Assembly (NCBI RefSeq): GCF_017526105.1
Contig: NZ_CP071839.1
Location: 5,595,001 to 5,659,000, forward strand
Direction of reading: 5' to 3'
Source of the DNA: Streptomyces cyanogenus
Lineage (GTDB): Bacteria > Actinomycetota > Actinomycetes > Streptomycetales > Streptomycetaceae
DNA length: 64,000 nt
Shown: positions 7,450 to 16,483 of the stretch, piece by piece
Layout of the letters: each line of letters opens with the position of its first letter
Position numbering within the stretch: position 1 is the stretch's first letter
Position numbers and translations under genes: made by a program
The notes under the pieces: generated by a model
The model's input: only the letters and a program-made list of their open reading frames with translations
Told to the model about the DNA's origin: nothing
Databases searched by the model: none

Positions 7450-9234
7450 TCAGGCCTTGACGAAGGTCTTGTACAGCAGGGTCGCGGAGAAGTTCGGGTC
7501 GAACTGGGCGCCGCCGACCTTGTTACCGAAGACGTAGAAGCGACGCTGGTACGTCTCGGGGATCATCGGGGCGACCTCCTCCATGATCCGCTTGTCGAGC
7601 GCGGCCCACTCCTTGCCGGCCTTCTGCTGGTCCGGGATGACCGCGTTCTTCTTGATGCCCTCGTTGATCCAGTCGACGTCGGCCTGCGACACGTTGTTCT
7701 TGCCGTTACCGATGGCGTCGCCGTCCAGCAGCGGCTGGATCATCGTGTAGGCGGTCGGCCAGTCCGGGGACCAGCCACCCCACATCACGTCGTAGCTGTT
7801 GTCGACCTGCTGGACCTGGTCGTAGTACGACGTCGAGTCGACCGGCTTGATGACCGGGGTGAAGCCCGCCGCCTTCAGGGCGTTCTCGATGACGACCTTC
7901 GTCTTGTTGTAGGTCGGGTCCTGCGGGAAGGCGTAGACGATCTTCTGCCCCTCCTTGCCAGCCTCCTTCAGCAGCTTCTTCGCGGCCTCAGGGTCGCCCT
8001 GCGGCTTCTTCAGCTTGTTGTACACATCGGTCTTCTCGTAACCGATGATGTCGGGGCTGAGGATCGAGGTCGCGAAGTCACCGGCGGACGGGCCGCCGTA
8101 GATCTGCCGGATCTGCTGCAGCGGCCAGGCGTGGATGAGCGCCTGGCGGACCTTGAGGTCCGTGACGCGCTTGGTGTTGATCCAGTAGAAGTAGGTGCCG
8201 GTCAGCAGGCCGTTGAAGCTGCGCTTCTTCAGGTCCGGGTCGGTGAGCACCTTCTGGATGCGCTCGGCGGGCACGCCCTTGTAGATCGAGACGCCGTAGG
8301 CGTCGTCGCCCTGGGAGGCGATGAGGCGGTCGACCGAGTCGAGGGTCTCGACACCGAAGGTGAACTCGAAGCCGTCCGGGTAGGCGTTGCGGATCGAGTC
8401 GGTCTTCGGGTCCCAGTGCTTGTTGCGGATCAGCACCATCGACTTGTCGGTGGTGTGGGCCTTGATCTTGTACGGGCCGCAGGCGACCGGCTTCTTGTCG
8501 TACTTCTCCTTGGTGTCCAGCTTCACCGGCACCGCGGCGTAGGAGTGCATGGCCAGGGTGAAGTTGAAGTCCGGCTTCGACTCGGCCAGCTTGAAGGTGA
8601 TCGTCCGCTTGGCCTTGTCGGTGACGATCGCGTCGAGGTGCTTGCCCTTGTACGGGCCCTCGTACGCGTCACGCCACTTGCCGCCCTTGCCGGTCAGCGC
8701 GCGCTGGGCGTAGTCGGCGCCCTCGGTGACGAACGGCGCCCAGGCGCGCTCGAAGCCGTGGCGGACGTCCTCGACGGTCAGCTCGCTGCCGTCCTCCCAC
8801 TTCAGACCCTCCTTCAGCGTGAAGGTCCAGGTCTTGTTGTCGTCGGAGGCCTTGCCGGCGTCGGTGGCCAGGTCGCCGACCAGCTTCTGCTTGCCGGACG
8901 CGTCGATCTTGTAACCGGTCAGGCAGCGGTGCAGCAGCAGCGCGACGGTGGAGTTGTACGCGAAGTAGATGCGCTGCGGGTCCAGGTGGGAGAAGTCGTC
9001 CGGGGCCAGGCCGCGGATCGTCCCGCCCGTCTTCGCGCCGGTGATCTCCGGGGCCGGGCCGGTGGAGTCGGCCGCGGTGCCGACGGTGACCTTGGCACCG
9101 GTGTACTCCGTGGCGCCGGCACTCGGGGTGCCGCCGCTGCCGCCCGCGTCACCGCTGCTGCACGCGGACAGCAGCGTCGAGCCCGCGGCCGCGACAGAGG
9201 TGGCGATCAGGAAGTTTCTGCGGGAAAAGGACAT
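7450..9234 (-). CDS. bldKB: oligopeptide-binding lipoprotein (SBP family 5)
   Basis: The 594-residue precursor starts MSFSRRNFLIATSVAAAGST, a twin-arginine-like signal (SRRNFL), and reaches a lipobox LSAC at about residue 25, so the mature protein should be an exported, lipid-anchored receptor. The body is SBP_bac_5: WTFTLKEGLKWEDGSELT and VEDVRHGFERAWAP are hallmarks. It captures oligopeptides for the permease. In S. coelicolor BldKB of about this length imports a signal needed for aerial growth; carrying that role over is inference. Hairpins flank the gene on both sides (7408-7435, 9274-9304). Confidence 0.85.
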   Translation of the reverse strand: MSFSRRNFLIATSVAAAGSTLLSACSSGDAGGSGGTPSAGATEYTGAKVTVGTAADSTGPAPEITGAKTGGTIRGLAPDDFSHLDPQRIYFAYNSTVALLLHRCLTGYKIDASGKQKLVGDLATDAGKASDDNKTWTFTLKEGLKWEDGSELTVEDVRHGFERAWAPFVTEGADYAQRALTGKGGKWRDAYEGPYKGKHLDAIVTDKAKRTITFKLAESKPDFNFTLAMHSYAAVPVKLDTKEKYDKKPVACGPYKIKAHTTDKSMVLIRNKHWDPKTDSIRNAYPDGFEFTFGVETLDSVDRLIASQGDDAYGVSIYKGVPAERIQKVLTDPDLKKRSFNGLLTGTYFYWINTKRVTDLKVRQALIHAWPLQQIRQIYGGPSAGDFATSILSPDIIGYEKTDVYNKLKKPQGDPEAAKKLLKEAGKEGQKIVYAFPQDPTYNKTKVVIENALKAAGFTPVIKPVDSTSYYDQVQQVDNSYDVMWGGWSPDWPTAYTMIQPLLDGDAIGNGKNNVSQADVDWINEGIKKNAVIPDQQKAGKEWAALDKRIMEEVAPMIPETYQRRFYVFGNKVGGAQFDPNFSATLLYKTFVKA

Positions 9235-9273
9235 GGCTGGCCTGTTCTGCTGGAGGAACGAAGTGGTGCTGGA

Positions 9274-9304
9274 CCCCGGCCGGGCCCCGTCGCCGTGGCC
9301 GGGG
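9274..9304 (-). promoter_or_regulatory. intercistronic stem-loop before the binding-protein gene
   Basis: CCCCGGCC (9274-9281) and GGCCGGGG (9297-9304) form a perfect 8-bp stem between the first permease gene and the binding-protein gene. It may insulate or stabilise the binding-protein message. Confidence 0.4.
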
Positions 9305-9312
9305 ATGACGCG

Positions 9313-10341
9313 TCAGCGCTTGGTCTTGGGGTCCAGGGCGTCGCGGACCGAGTCGCCGAGGAGGTTGAAGGCGACGACGAAGATCACCATCGTCAGGCCC
9401 GGGAAGAGCATGAAGGTGATGTCGTCCTGATAGAACTTGGCACCGTTCTGGATCATCACGCCCCAGTCTGGCGTGGGGTCCTGGAGGCCGACGCCGAGGA
9501 AGGCGAGACCCGCTTCCGCCGTGACGTAGGTGGGGAGCAGGAGGGTGGACTGGATCAGGATCGGCGTCCACAGGTTGGGCAGCAGTTCCTTGAAGATGAT
9601 GCGGGCCGGGGAGGCACCGGTCACCTTGGCCGCCTCGACGAACTCCCGCTCGCGCAGGGCGAGCACCTCGCCGCGCAGCAGACGGGCGATGGAGGCCCAG
9701 CCGAAGGCTGTCATCACGAGGATGAGGCTGGTGACGATCAGCCAGACCGGGGTGTTCTCCTCCGGCGAGACGAAGATCGCCAGAGCCACCGGCCAGAAGG
9801 CGATGTAGAACAGCGTCTGCGGGAACGCCAGCAGGATGTCGATCAAGCGGCCGACGAGGTAGTCGGTCTTGCCGCCCAGGTAGCCCGCGGTGATGCCGAT
9901 CACGACTCCGAGCAGGGTGGTCAGCAGGGCCGCGGCCGTCGCGATCAGCAGCGAGTTGCGGATGCCGTAGAGCAGGAAGGTGAAGACGTCCCGCCCGAGC
10001 TGCGGCTCGATGCCGAACCAGAAGTCGGAGCTGATGCCGCCGTTGGGCTTGATCGGGAAGTTGAACTCGTTCAGCAGGCCCGGGATGTTCATGCCGTAGG
10101 TCGTGTACGGGTCCTTGCCGTACAGCTTGGCTATGAGCGGCGCGAGGATGCCGACGACGAAGAAGAAGATCACCACGAAGGCGGATATGACGCCCGTCCG
10201 GTCCCGCTTGAAACGGGTCCAGGCCAGCCGTCCCGGAGAGCGGCTCTCGCTGCCCTTGGGGGTGCCGGTCTTCGCCGGTGCGGCGTTGTCTTCGTCGGTC
10301 ACCTCAAGTGGGGCGGCCGGGGAAGGGGTTGCGGGGGTCAT
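9313..10341 (-). CDS. bldKA: oligopeptide ABC importer, permease (OppC/DppC type)
   Basis: The 342-residue product starts MTPATPSPAAPLEVTDEDNA; a hydrophilic head of about 55 residues precedes the first membrane helix (VISAFVVIFFFVVGILAPLI). The OppC-type N-domain and a BPD_transp_1 core follow, with the coupling motif EFVEAAKVTGASPARIIFKE and a final LGDSVRDALDPKTKR. I start it at 10341, where GGAG lies six bases upstream; an upstream ATG at 10410 would add 23 residues unlike the family. It is the first gene of the operon. Confidence 0.86.
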   Translation of the reverse strand: MTPATPSPAAPLEVTDEDNAAPAKTGTPKGSESRSPGRLAWTRFKRDRTGVISAFVVIFFFVVGILAPLIAKLYGKDPYTTYGMNIPGLLNEFNFPIKPNGGISSDFWFGIEPQLGRDVFTFLLYGIRNSLLIATAAALLTTLLGVVIGITAGYLGGKTDYLVGRLIDILLAFPQTLFYIAFWPVALAIFVSPEENTPVWLIVTSLILVMTAFGWASIARLLRGEVLALREREFVEAAKVTGASPARIIFKELLPNLWTPILIQSTLLLPTYVTAEAGLAFLGVGLQDPTPDWGVMIQNGAKFYQDDITFMLFPGLTMVIFVVAFNLLGDSVRDALDPKTKR

Positions 10342-10808
10342 GATGCTCCGTGCCTTGTGGGTCAAGGCTCCGCAGGGCGCTCCCCTACGGGCTACGCCGG
10401 ACTTTTTCAACGCAATTCATTCAAGGTCAATAAATTCTCGGCCGCCTTGGTTGTCTCTTTACCTTCTTTACTCGTTCATGATCGTTCCGTAGCTACGCGG
10501 GTAGCGCGCTGTAATCAATCCGTGCTTCACATCGGACCAACTGGGCAATTCGGGCAAGGGGTTCGATATGCGGACGGTGGAGTGTCGAAATGCGTACATC
10601 TCCCCGCCCCAATCCAACGTTTCGGCATCGTTACATGAAGATCTGTTGCGCACGATGCCCAAGATCGTCAGGGCGGCGGACGTGCGGTGCCTGCATTCGG
10701 ATGACGTGTCCCCCTAAAGGTCGTTCAATCGGGCAGCAGACATGCGATACATGCCTTATGTGCTGGTTTTGACCGGTATCGGATCGGTGTGTACGGAGGA
10801 GGCACGGC
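10342..10808. other. divergent control region between two oligopeptide importers
   Basis: This 467-bp gap separates two divergent transporter operons and must hold both promoters. The part at 10400-10530 is notably A+T-rich for this genome (for example CAATTCATTCAAGGTCAATA). I found no clear -35/-10 pair, long inverted repeat or short coding frame, so the promoters remain unlocated. Confidence 0.5.
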
Positions 10809-12437
10809 ATGCGGGCAGTCACGCGCGCCCGAGGGGCCGCATGCGCGGTGGCGGCGGCACTCGCCGCGGCCGGCTGCGGGGGCGGCGGCTCCGGCAGCGG
10901 CGCCGCCGGCGGCGCGGTGCTCAGTTCCTCCTGGGGCGACCCGCAGAACCCGCTGGAGCCGGCCAACACCAACGAGGTGCAGGGCGGCAAGGTCCTCGAC
11001 ATGATCTTCCGGGGCCTGAAGAAGTACGACCCGAGGACCGGCAAAGCCACCGACATGCTCGCCGAGTCCATCGACACAAAGGACTCGCGGAACTTCACGA
11101 TCCGGGTGAAGCGCGGCTGGACCTTCTCCGACGGCGAGAAGGTCACCGCCCGTTCCTTCGTCGACGCCTGGAACTACGGGGCGAGCCTGAAGCACAACCA
11201 GAAGAACGCCTACTTCTTCGGTTACGTCGACGGATACGACAAGGTCCACCCCAGCAGCGGCACGCAGACCGCCGACACCCTGTCCGGGCTGAAGGTGGTG
11301 GACGACCACACCTTCACCGTCAGGCTGCGCCAGACGTTCTCCGGCTTCCCCGACACCCTCGGCTACGCGGCCTTCGCCCCGCTGCCCCGCGCCTTCTTCA
11401 CCGACCACGCGGCCTGGCTGAGGAAGCCGGTCGGCAACGGCCCCTACACCGTCGAGTCCTATATGAGGGGCTCGCAGATGTCCCTCAGGAAGTGGGACGG
11501 CTACCCCGGTCCCGACAAGGCCCGCAACGGCGGCGTGGACCTGAAGGTGTACACGGACAGCAACACCGCCTACACCGACCTGCTGGCCGGCAACCTCGAC
11601 CTCGTCGACGACGTGCCCGCCGCCCAGCTGAAGAACGTCAGGAGCGACCTGGGCGACCGCTACATCAACACCCCGGCCGGCATCATCCAGACCTTCGCCT
11701 TCCCCTACTACGACAAGGCCTGGAACAAGCCGGGCGCGGAGAAGGTCCGCACCGGCCTGTCCATGGCGATCAACCGGAAGCAGATCACCGAGACGATCTT
11801 CGACAGGACCCGTACCCCCGCCACCGACTGGACCTCGCCCGTCCTCGGTGCGGACGGCGGCTACAAGCCCGGCCTGTGCGGCGGGGCCTGCGACTACGAC
11901 CCGGCCCGGGCGAAGAAGCTGATCAAGGAGGGCGGCGGGATCCCCGGCGGCCAGGTCCGGATCACCTACAACGCGGACACGGGCTCGCACAAGGAGTGGG
12001 TGGACGCCGTGTGCAACTCCATCAACAACGCCCTCGGCGACAGCAAGGCCTGCGTGGGCAACCCCGTCGGCACCTTCGCCGACTTCCGCAACCGCATCGG
12101 CCGGCACAGGATGCCCGGCCCCTTCCGGGCGGGCTGGCAGATGGACTACCCGCTCATCCAGAACTTCCTGCAGCCGCTCTACTACACCGACGCCTCCTCC
12201 AACGACGGCAAGTGGTCGAACAAGGACTTCGACCGGCTCGTCGACCAGGCCAACGCCGAGACCGACCAGGCCAGGTCCGTCCGGCTGTTCCAGCAGGCGG
12301 AGGAGGTCGTCCGGGACCACATGGCCGCCATCCCGCTGTGGTACCAGAACGGCAGCGCCGGCTACTCCGAGCGGCTGTCCGACGTGGCGCTCAGTCCCTT
12401 CAGCGTCCCCGTCTACAACGAGATCAAGGTCAGCTGA
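10809..12437 (+). CDS. second oligopeptide-binding lipoprotein (SBP family 5)
   Basis: The 542-residue precursor starts MRAVTRARGAACAVAAALAA with the lipobox AAGC just after (Cys near residue 23), then a Gly/Ser linker. The SBP_bac_5 pattern is clear: FTIRVKRGWTFSDGEKVTAR and later NGPYTVESYMRG. The ATG is set by GGAGG eight bases upstream. The protein is only distantly similar to the binding protein at 7450, so the ligands probably differ. It heads a five-gene operon with gaps of 6 and 7 bp and two 8-bp overlaps. Confidence 0.88.
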   Translation: MRAVTRARGAACAVAAALAAAGCGGGGSGSGAAGGAVLSSSWGDPQNPLEPANTNEVQGGKVLDMIFRGLKKYDPRTGKATDMLAESIDTKDSRNFTIRVKRGWTFSDGEKVTARSFVDAWNYGASLKHNQKNAYFFGYVDGYDKVHPSSGTQTADTLSGLKVVDDHTFTVRLRQTFSGFPDTLGYAAFAPLPRAFFTDHAAWLRKPVGNGPYTVESYMRGSQMSLRKWDGYPGPDKARNGGVDLKVYTDSNTAYTDLLAGNLDLVDDVPAAQLKNVRSDLGDRYINTPAGIIQTFAFPYYDKAWNKPGAEKVRTGLSMAINRKQITETIFDRTRTPATDWTSPVLGADGGYKPGLCGGACDYDPARAKKLIKEGGGIPGGQVRITYNADTGSHKEWVDAVCNSINNALGDSKACVGNPVGTFADFRNRIGRHRMPGPFRAGWQMDYPLIQNFLQPLYYTDASSNDGKWSNKDFDRLVDQANAETDQARSVRLFQQAEEVVRDHMAAIPLWYQNGSAGYSERLSDVALSPFSVPVYNEIKVS

Positions 12438-12443
12438 GCCGCC

Positions 12444-13367
12444 ATGGGACGCTATGTCGTCCGGCGACTGCTGCAGATGGTCCCGGTGTTCTTCGGGTCC
12501 ACCCTGCTGATCTTCCTCATGGTGAACGTGATGGGCGACCCCGTCGCGGGCCTGTGCGGCGAGCGGCAGTGCGACCCGGCGACCGCCGACCAGCTGAGGC
12601 GGGAGTTCGGCTTGGACAAGCCGCTCTGGCAGCAGTACGCCACCTACATGGGGAACGTCTTCACCGGCGACTTCGGTACGGCGTTCAACGGCCAGCAGGT
12701 CACCGAGCTGATGGCCACGGCGTTCCCCGTCACCATCCGGCTCACGGCCGTGGCCGTCCTGTTCGAGGTCGTCGTCGGCATCACGCTCGGCGTGCTGACC
12801 GGCCTCAGGCGCGGGCGGCCCGTCGACACCACCGTGCTGCTGCTGACCCTGGTGGTGATCTCCGTGCCCACCTTCGTCACCGGCCTGCTGCTCCAGCTGC
12901 TGCTCGGGGTGAAATGGGGCTGGGTCCGGCCGTCCGTCCCCCCGGACGCCGGGTTCGGCGAGCTGATCGTGCCGGGCCTGGTCCTGGCCTCCGTCTCCCT
13001 CGCCTACGTCACCCGGCTCACCCGCACCTCCCTCGCCGAGAACAAGCGGTCCGACTACGTCCGCACGGCCGTCGCCAAGGGCCTGCCCCGGCGCCGGGTC
13101 GTCACCCGGCACCTGCTGCGCAACTCCCTCATCCCGGTGGTCACCTTCATCGGGACCGACATCGGCGCGCTGATGGGCGGGGCGATCGTCACCGAGCGGA
13201 TCTTCAACATCCACGGCGTCGGCTACCAGCTCTACCAGGGCATCCTGCGCCAGAACACCCAGACCGTCGTCGGCTTCGTGACCGTCCTCGTCCTGGTCTT
13301 CCTGGTCGCCAACCTCGTCGTCGACCTCCTGTACGCCGTACTCGACCCGAGGATCCGCTATGCCTGA
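12444..13367 (+). CDS. oligopeptide ABC importer, permease (OppB/DppB type)
   Basis: This 307-residue membrane protein starts MGRYVVRRLLQMVPVFFGST, the canonical OppB first helix. It has a short extracytoplasmic domain with a CGERQC pair, and the coupling motif SDYVRTAVAKGLPRRRVVTR followed by the last two helices and DPRIRYA. It follows the binding protein after 6 bp and overlaps the next permease by 8 bp, so the two permeases are probably translated in step. Confidence 0.9.
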   Translation: MGRYVVRRLLQMVPVFFGSTLLIFLMVNVMGDPVAGLCGERQCDPATADQLRREFGLDKPLWQQYATYMGNVFTGDFGTAFNGQQVTELMATAFPVTIRLTAVAVLFEVVVGITLGVLTGLRRGRPVDTTVLLLTLVVISVPTFVTGLLLQLLLGVKWGWVRPSVPPDAGFGELIVPGLVLASVSLAYVTRLTRTSLAENKRSDYVRTAVAKGLPRRRVVTRHLLRNSLIPVVTFIGTDIGALMGGAIVTERIFNIHGVGYQLYQGILRQNTQTVVGFVTVLVLVFLVANLVVDLLYAVLDPRIRYA

Positions 13368-14340
13368 ACAGCCGTACGAGCCCGAGCGCGCGATCGCCGG
13401 CACCGGCATGGGCGGCGCGATGGACCTCGGCGCGAGCGAGGCGGTCACGCTGGAGCCGGCGCCGCCGGGAGCGGGCGGCACCGGGCCCGTGGGCAGACCG
13501 CGCTCGCTGTGGTCCGACGCCTGGCGCGACCTGCGCCGCAATCCCGTCTTCCTGGTCTCCGCGCTGGTCATCCTCTTCCTGATCGTCATCTCCCTGTGGC
13601 CCTCGGCGATCGCCTCCGGCAGCCCCCTGACCTGCGACCTGGCCAAGGCCAGGGAGGGGGCTCAGCCGGGGCACCCCTTCGGCTACGACGGACAGGGCTG
13701 CGACGTCTACACGCGGACCGTCTACGGCGCCCGGGCGTCCGTCACGGTCGGGGTGCTGGCGACCCTCGGGGTGGCGGTGCTCGGCTCGGTGCTGGGCGGT
13801 CTCGCGGGCTACTTCGGCGGGCTGGGGGACTCGGTCCTGTCCCGGCTCACGGACATCTTCTTCGCCATCCCGGTCCTCCTCGGCGGTCTCGTCCTCCTCT
13901 CCGTGGTGACCTCCAATACGGTCTGGCCGGTCATCGGGTTCATGGTGCTGCTCGGCTGGCCGCAGATCTCCCGGATCGCGCGCGGTGCGGTGATCACCGC
14001 CAAGCAGCACGACTACGTCCAGGCCGCCCGCGCCCTCGGCGCCTCCGACACCCGCATCCTGCTGCGGCACATCGCCCCCAACGCCGTGGCGCCCGTGATC
14101 GTCGTCGCGACCATCGCGCTCGGCACCTACATCGCCCTGGAGGCGACCCTGTCCTACCTCGGTGTCGGGCTCAAACCGCCCAGCGTCTCCTGGGGCATCG
14201 ACATCTCCGCCGCCTCCCCCTACATCCGCAACGCCCCGCACGCCCTGCTCTGGCCCTCGGGCGCCCTCGCGGTCACGGTCCTGGCGTTCATCATGCTCGG
14301 CGACGCGGTCCGCGACGCCCTCGATCCGAAGCTGAGGTGA
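13360..14340 (+). CDS. oligopeptide ABC importer, permease (OppC/DppC type)
   Basis: The 326-residue product has a hydrophilic head of about 60 residues (MPEQPYEPERAIAGTGMGGA), a first helix VFLVSALVILFLIVISLWPS, an OppC-type N domain and a transport core with the coupling segment DYVQAARALGASDTRILLRH. It ends LGDAVRDALDPKLR, as typical for OppC. Its ATG lies inside the end of the preceding gene (8-bp overlap). Confidence 0.9.
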   Translation: MPEQPYEPERAIAGTGMGGAMDLGASEAVTLEPAPPGAGGTGPVGRPRSLWSDAWRDLRRNPVFLVSALVILFLIVISLWPSAIASGSPLTCDLAKAREGAQPGHPFGYDGQGCDVYTRTVYGARASVTVGVLATLGVAVLGSVLGGLAGYFGGLGDSVLSRLTDIFFAIPVLLGGLVLLSVVTSNTVWPVIGFMVLLGWPQISRIARGAVITAKQHDYVQAARALGASDTRILLRHIAPNAVAPVIVVATIALGTYIALEATLSYLGVGLKPPSVSWGIDISAASPYIRNAPHALLWPSGALAVTVLAFIMLGDAVRDALDPKLR

Positions 14341-14347
14341 GGGTGGC

Positions 14348-15322
14348 ATGTTGCTCGAAGTGCGGGACCTCTGGGTGGAGTTCCGGACCCGGGACGGGGT
14401 GGCGCATGCCGTCAACGGGGTGAGCTACGAGGTGGACGCGGGGGAGACCCTCGCCGTGCTCGGGGAGTCCGGCTCCGGGAAGTCCGTCACCGCGCAGGCG
14501 GTCATGGGCATCCTCGACACGCCCCCGGCCGGGATCACCCGCGGTGAGATCCTCTTCGACGGCCGGGACCTGCTGACGCTCAAGGAGGAGGAGCGGCGCA
14601 GGATCCGGGGCGCCGGCATGGCGATGATCTTCCAGGACGCGCTGTCCGCCCTCAACCCCGTCATGACCGTGGGCGACCAGCTGGGGGAGATGTTCGTCGT
14701 CCACCGGGGGATGTCGAGGAAGGACGCGCGGGCCAGGGCCGTGGAGCTGATGGAGCGGGTGCGGATCCCGGGCGCCGCGCAGCGGGTGCGGGACTATCCC
14801 CACCAGTTCTCCGGCGGGATGCGCCAGCGCATCATGATCGCCATGGCGCTGGCCCTGGAGCCGGCGCTGATCATCGCCGACGAGCCCACCACCGCCCTCG
14901 ACGTCACGGTCCAGGCCCAGGTGATGGACCTCCTCGCGGAGCTGCGGCGCGAGTACCGCATGGGGCTCGTCCTCATCACCCACGACCTCGGTGTGGTCGC
15001 GGACGTCGCCGACCGGATTGCCGTGATGTACGCCGGGAGGATCGTCGAGTCCGCGCCCGTCCACGACATCTACAAGGCGCCCGCCCACCCCTACACCCGG
15101 GGCCTGCTCGACTCCATCCCGCGCCTGGACCAGAAGGGGCAGCAGCTGTACGCCATCAAGGGCCTGCCACCGAACCTCACGCACATCCCGCCCGGCTGCG
15201 CCTTCCACCCGCGCTGCCCGATGGCCCGGGACGTGTGCCGCACCGACGAGCCGCCGCTCCACCCGGTGCCCGGCGGCCGGGGCAGCGCCTGCCACTTCTG
15301 GAGGGAGTGCCTGGATGGCTGA
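14348..15322 (+). CDS. oligopeptide ABC importer, ATPase (OppD/DppD type)
   Basis: The 324-residue ATPase starts MLLEVRDLWVEFRTRDGVAH. Walker A (GESGSGKSVT), Q-loop (MIFQDALSALNPVM), signature (FSGGMRQRIMIAMAL), Walker B (LIIADEPTTALD) and switch His (LITHDLGVVAD) are complete. The C-terminal extension carries CAFHPRCPMARDVC. It lies 7 bp after the permease and overlaps the next ATPase by 8 bp. Confidence 0.9.
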   Translation: MLLEVRDLWVEFRTRDGVAHAVNGVSYEVDAGETLAVLGESGSGKSVTAQAVMGILDTPPAGITRGEILFDGRDLLTLKEEERRRIRGAGMAMIFQDALSALNPVMTVGDQLGEMFVVHRGMSRKDARARAVELMERVRIPGAAQRVRDYPHQFSGGMRQRIMIAMALALEPALIIADEPTTALDVTVQAQVMDLLAELRREYRMGLVLITHDLGVVADVADRIAVMYAGRIVESAPVHDIYKAPAHPYTRGLLDSIPRLDQKGQQLYAIKGLPPNLTHIPPGCAFHPRCPMARDVCRTDEPPLHPVPGGRGSACHFWRECLDG

Positions 15323-16373
15323 GCCGATCCTCGAAGCGAGCGGCCTCGTCAAGCACTACCCCCTGACCCGGGGCATCCTCTTCAGGAAGCAGATCGGCGC
15401 GGTGAAGGCCGTCGACGGCGTCGACTTCACCCTCGGGAAGGGCGAAACCCTCGGCATCGTCGGCGAGTCGGGCTGCGGCAAGTCGACGGTCGCGAAGCTG
15501 CTGTGCAGTCTGGAGCGCCCGACCGCCGGCACCATCAGGTTCAAGGGCGAGGACATCACCCGGCTCTCCGGCAAGGCCCTCAAGGCCGTACGCCGGAACA
15601 TCCAGATGGTGTTCCAGGACCCCTACACCTCGCTCAACCCCCGGATGACGGTGGGCGACATCATCGGGGAGCCCTATGACATCCACCCCGAGGTGGCCCC
15701 CAGGGGCGACCGCCGCCGCCGGGTGCAGGAGCTGCTGGACGTGGTGGGCCTCGACCCGGAGTACATCAACCGCTATCCGCACCAGTTCTCCGGCGGCCAG
15801 CGCCAGCGCATCGGCATCGCGCGGGGACTGGCCCTGCGGCCCGAGATCATCGTCGCCGACGAACCGGTGTCCGCGCTGGACGTCTCGGTCCAGGCCCAGG
15901 TGATCAACCTGCTGGACCGGCTCCAGGCGGAGTTCGACCTGTCGTACGTCTTCATCGCGCACGACCTGTCCATCGTCCGGCACATCTCGGACCGCGTCGC
16001 GGTGATGTACCTGGGCCGGATCGTGGAGACCGGCCGTGACAGCGAGATCTACGACCACCCGACCCACCCCTACACCCAGGCCCTGCTCTCCGCCGTCCCC
16101 GTACCCGACCCCGAGGCCCGCGAGCACCGTGAGCGGATCATCCTGAGCGGCGACGTGCCCTCGCCGACGGCCATCCCCTCCGGCTGCCGCTTCCGCACCC
16201 GCTGCTGGAAGGCGCAGGAACGCTGCGCCCGGGAGGTCCCGGCGCTCGCCGTCCCGGCCGCCTTCCGTGCCGAGTCCGGCCCGGCGGCCCATGCCTCGGC
16301 GTGCCACTTCGCGGAGGACAGGCAGGTCGTACCACCGGAGGAACCGCAGCTCAACGGCAACGGGCCGGGATGA
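15315..16373 (+). CDS. oligopeptide ABC importer, ATPase (OppF/DppF type)
   Basis: The 352-residue ATPase has Walker A (GESGCGKSTVAKL), Q-loop (MVFQDPYTSLNPRM), signature (FSGGQRQRIGIARGL), Walker B (IIVADEPVSALD) and switch His (FIAHDLSIVRH). The C-terminal Cys cluster is CRFRTRCWKAQERC. It is the partner of the OppD-type ATPase just upstream and closes the second oligopeptide importer; its stop codon lies within a terminator hairpin. Confidence 0.9.
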   Translation: MAEPILEASGLVKHYPLTRGILFRKQIGAVKAVDGVDFTLGKGETLGIVGESGCGKSTVAKLLCSLERPTAGTIRFKGEDITRLSGKALKAVRRNIQMVFQDPYTSLNPRMTVGDIIGEPYDIHPEVAPRGDRRRRVQELLDVVGLDPEYINRYPHQFSGGQRQRIGIARGLALRPEIIVADEPVSALDVSVQAQVINLLDRLQAEFDLSYVFIAHDLSIVRHISDRVAVMYLGRIVETGRDSEIYDHPTHPYTQALLSAVPVPDPEAREHRERIILSGDVPSPTAIPSGCRFRTRCWKAQERCAREVPALAVPAAFRAESGPAAHASACHFAEDRQVVPPEEPQLNGNGPG

Positions 16374-16392
16374 CATGGCGCATCCCGGCCCG
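16361..16392. terminator. terminator closing the second importer operon
   Basis: CGGGCCGGGATG (16361-16372) and CATCCCGGCCCG (16381-16392) pair perfectly over 12 bp around eight bases. The stem overlaps the stop codon of the last importer gene. It lies between convergent genes and may serve both. Confidence 0.75.
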
Positions 16393-16483
16393 TTCACGGC
16401 ACCCGCACGGCCGTACGCTGATCAGCCTCCCGTGTCCGTATATCGGTGCCGCTTCGGCGAAGTTGCCTGCGTGTTAACGCAGT

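Noticed and set aside
8131..10638. 835-residue open frame opposite the binding-protein and permease genes
   Set aside because: Antisense shadow of two clear transporter genes; composition typical of reversed high-G+C coding DNA.
10725..13646. Long open frames (about 950 residues) on both strands over the second importer
   Set aside because: They overlap three real genes with full family motifs and show no motif themselves.
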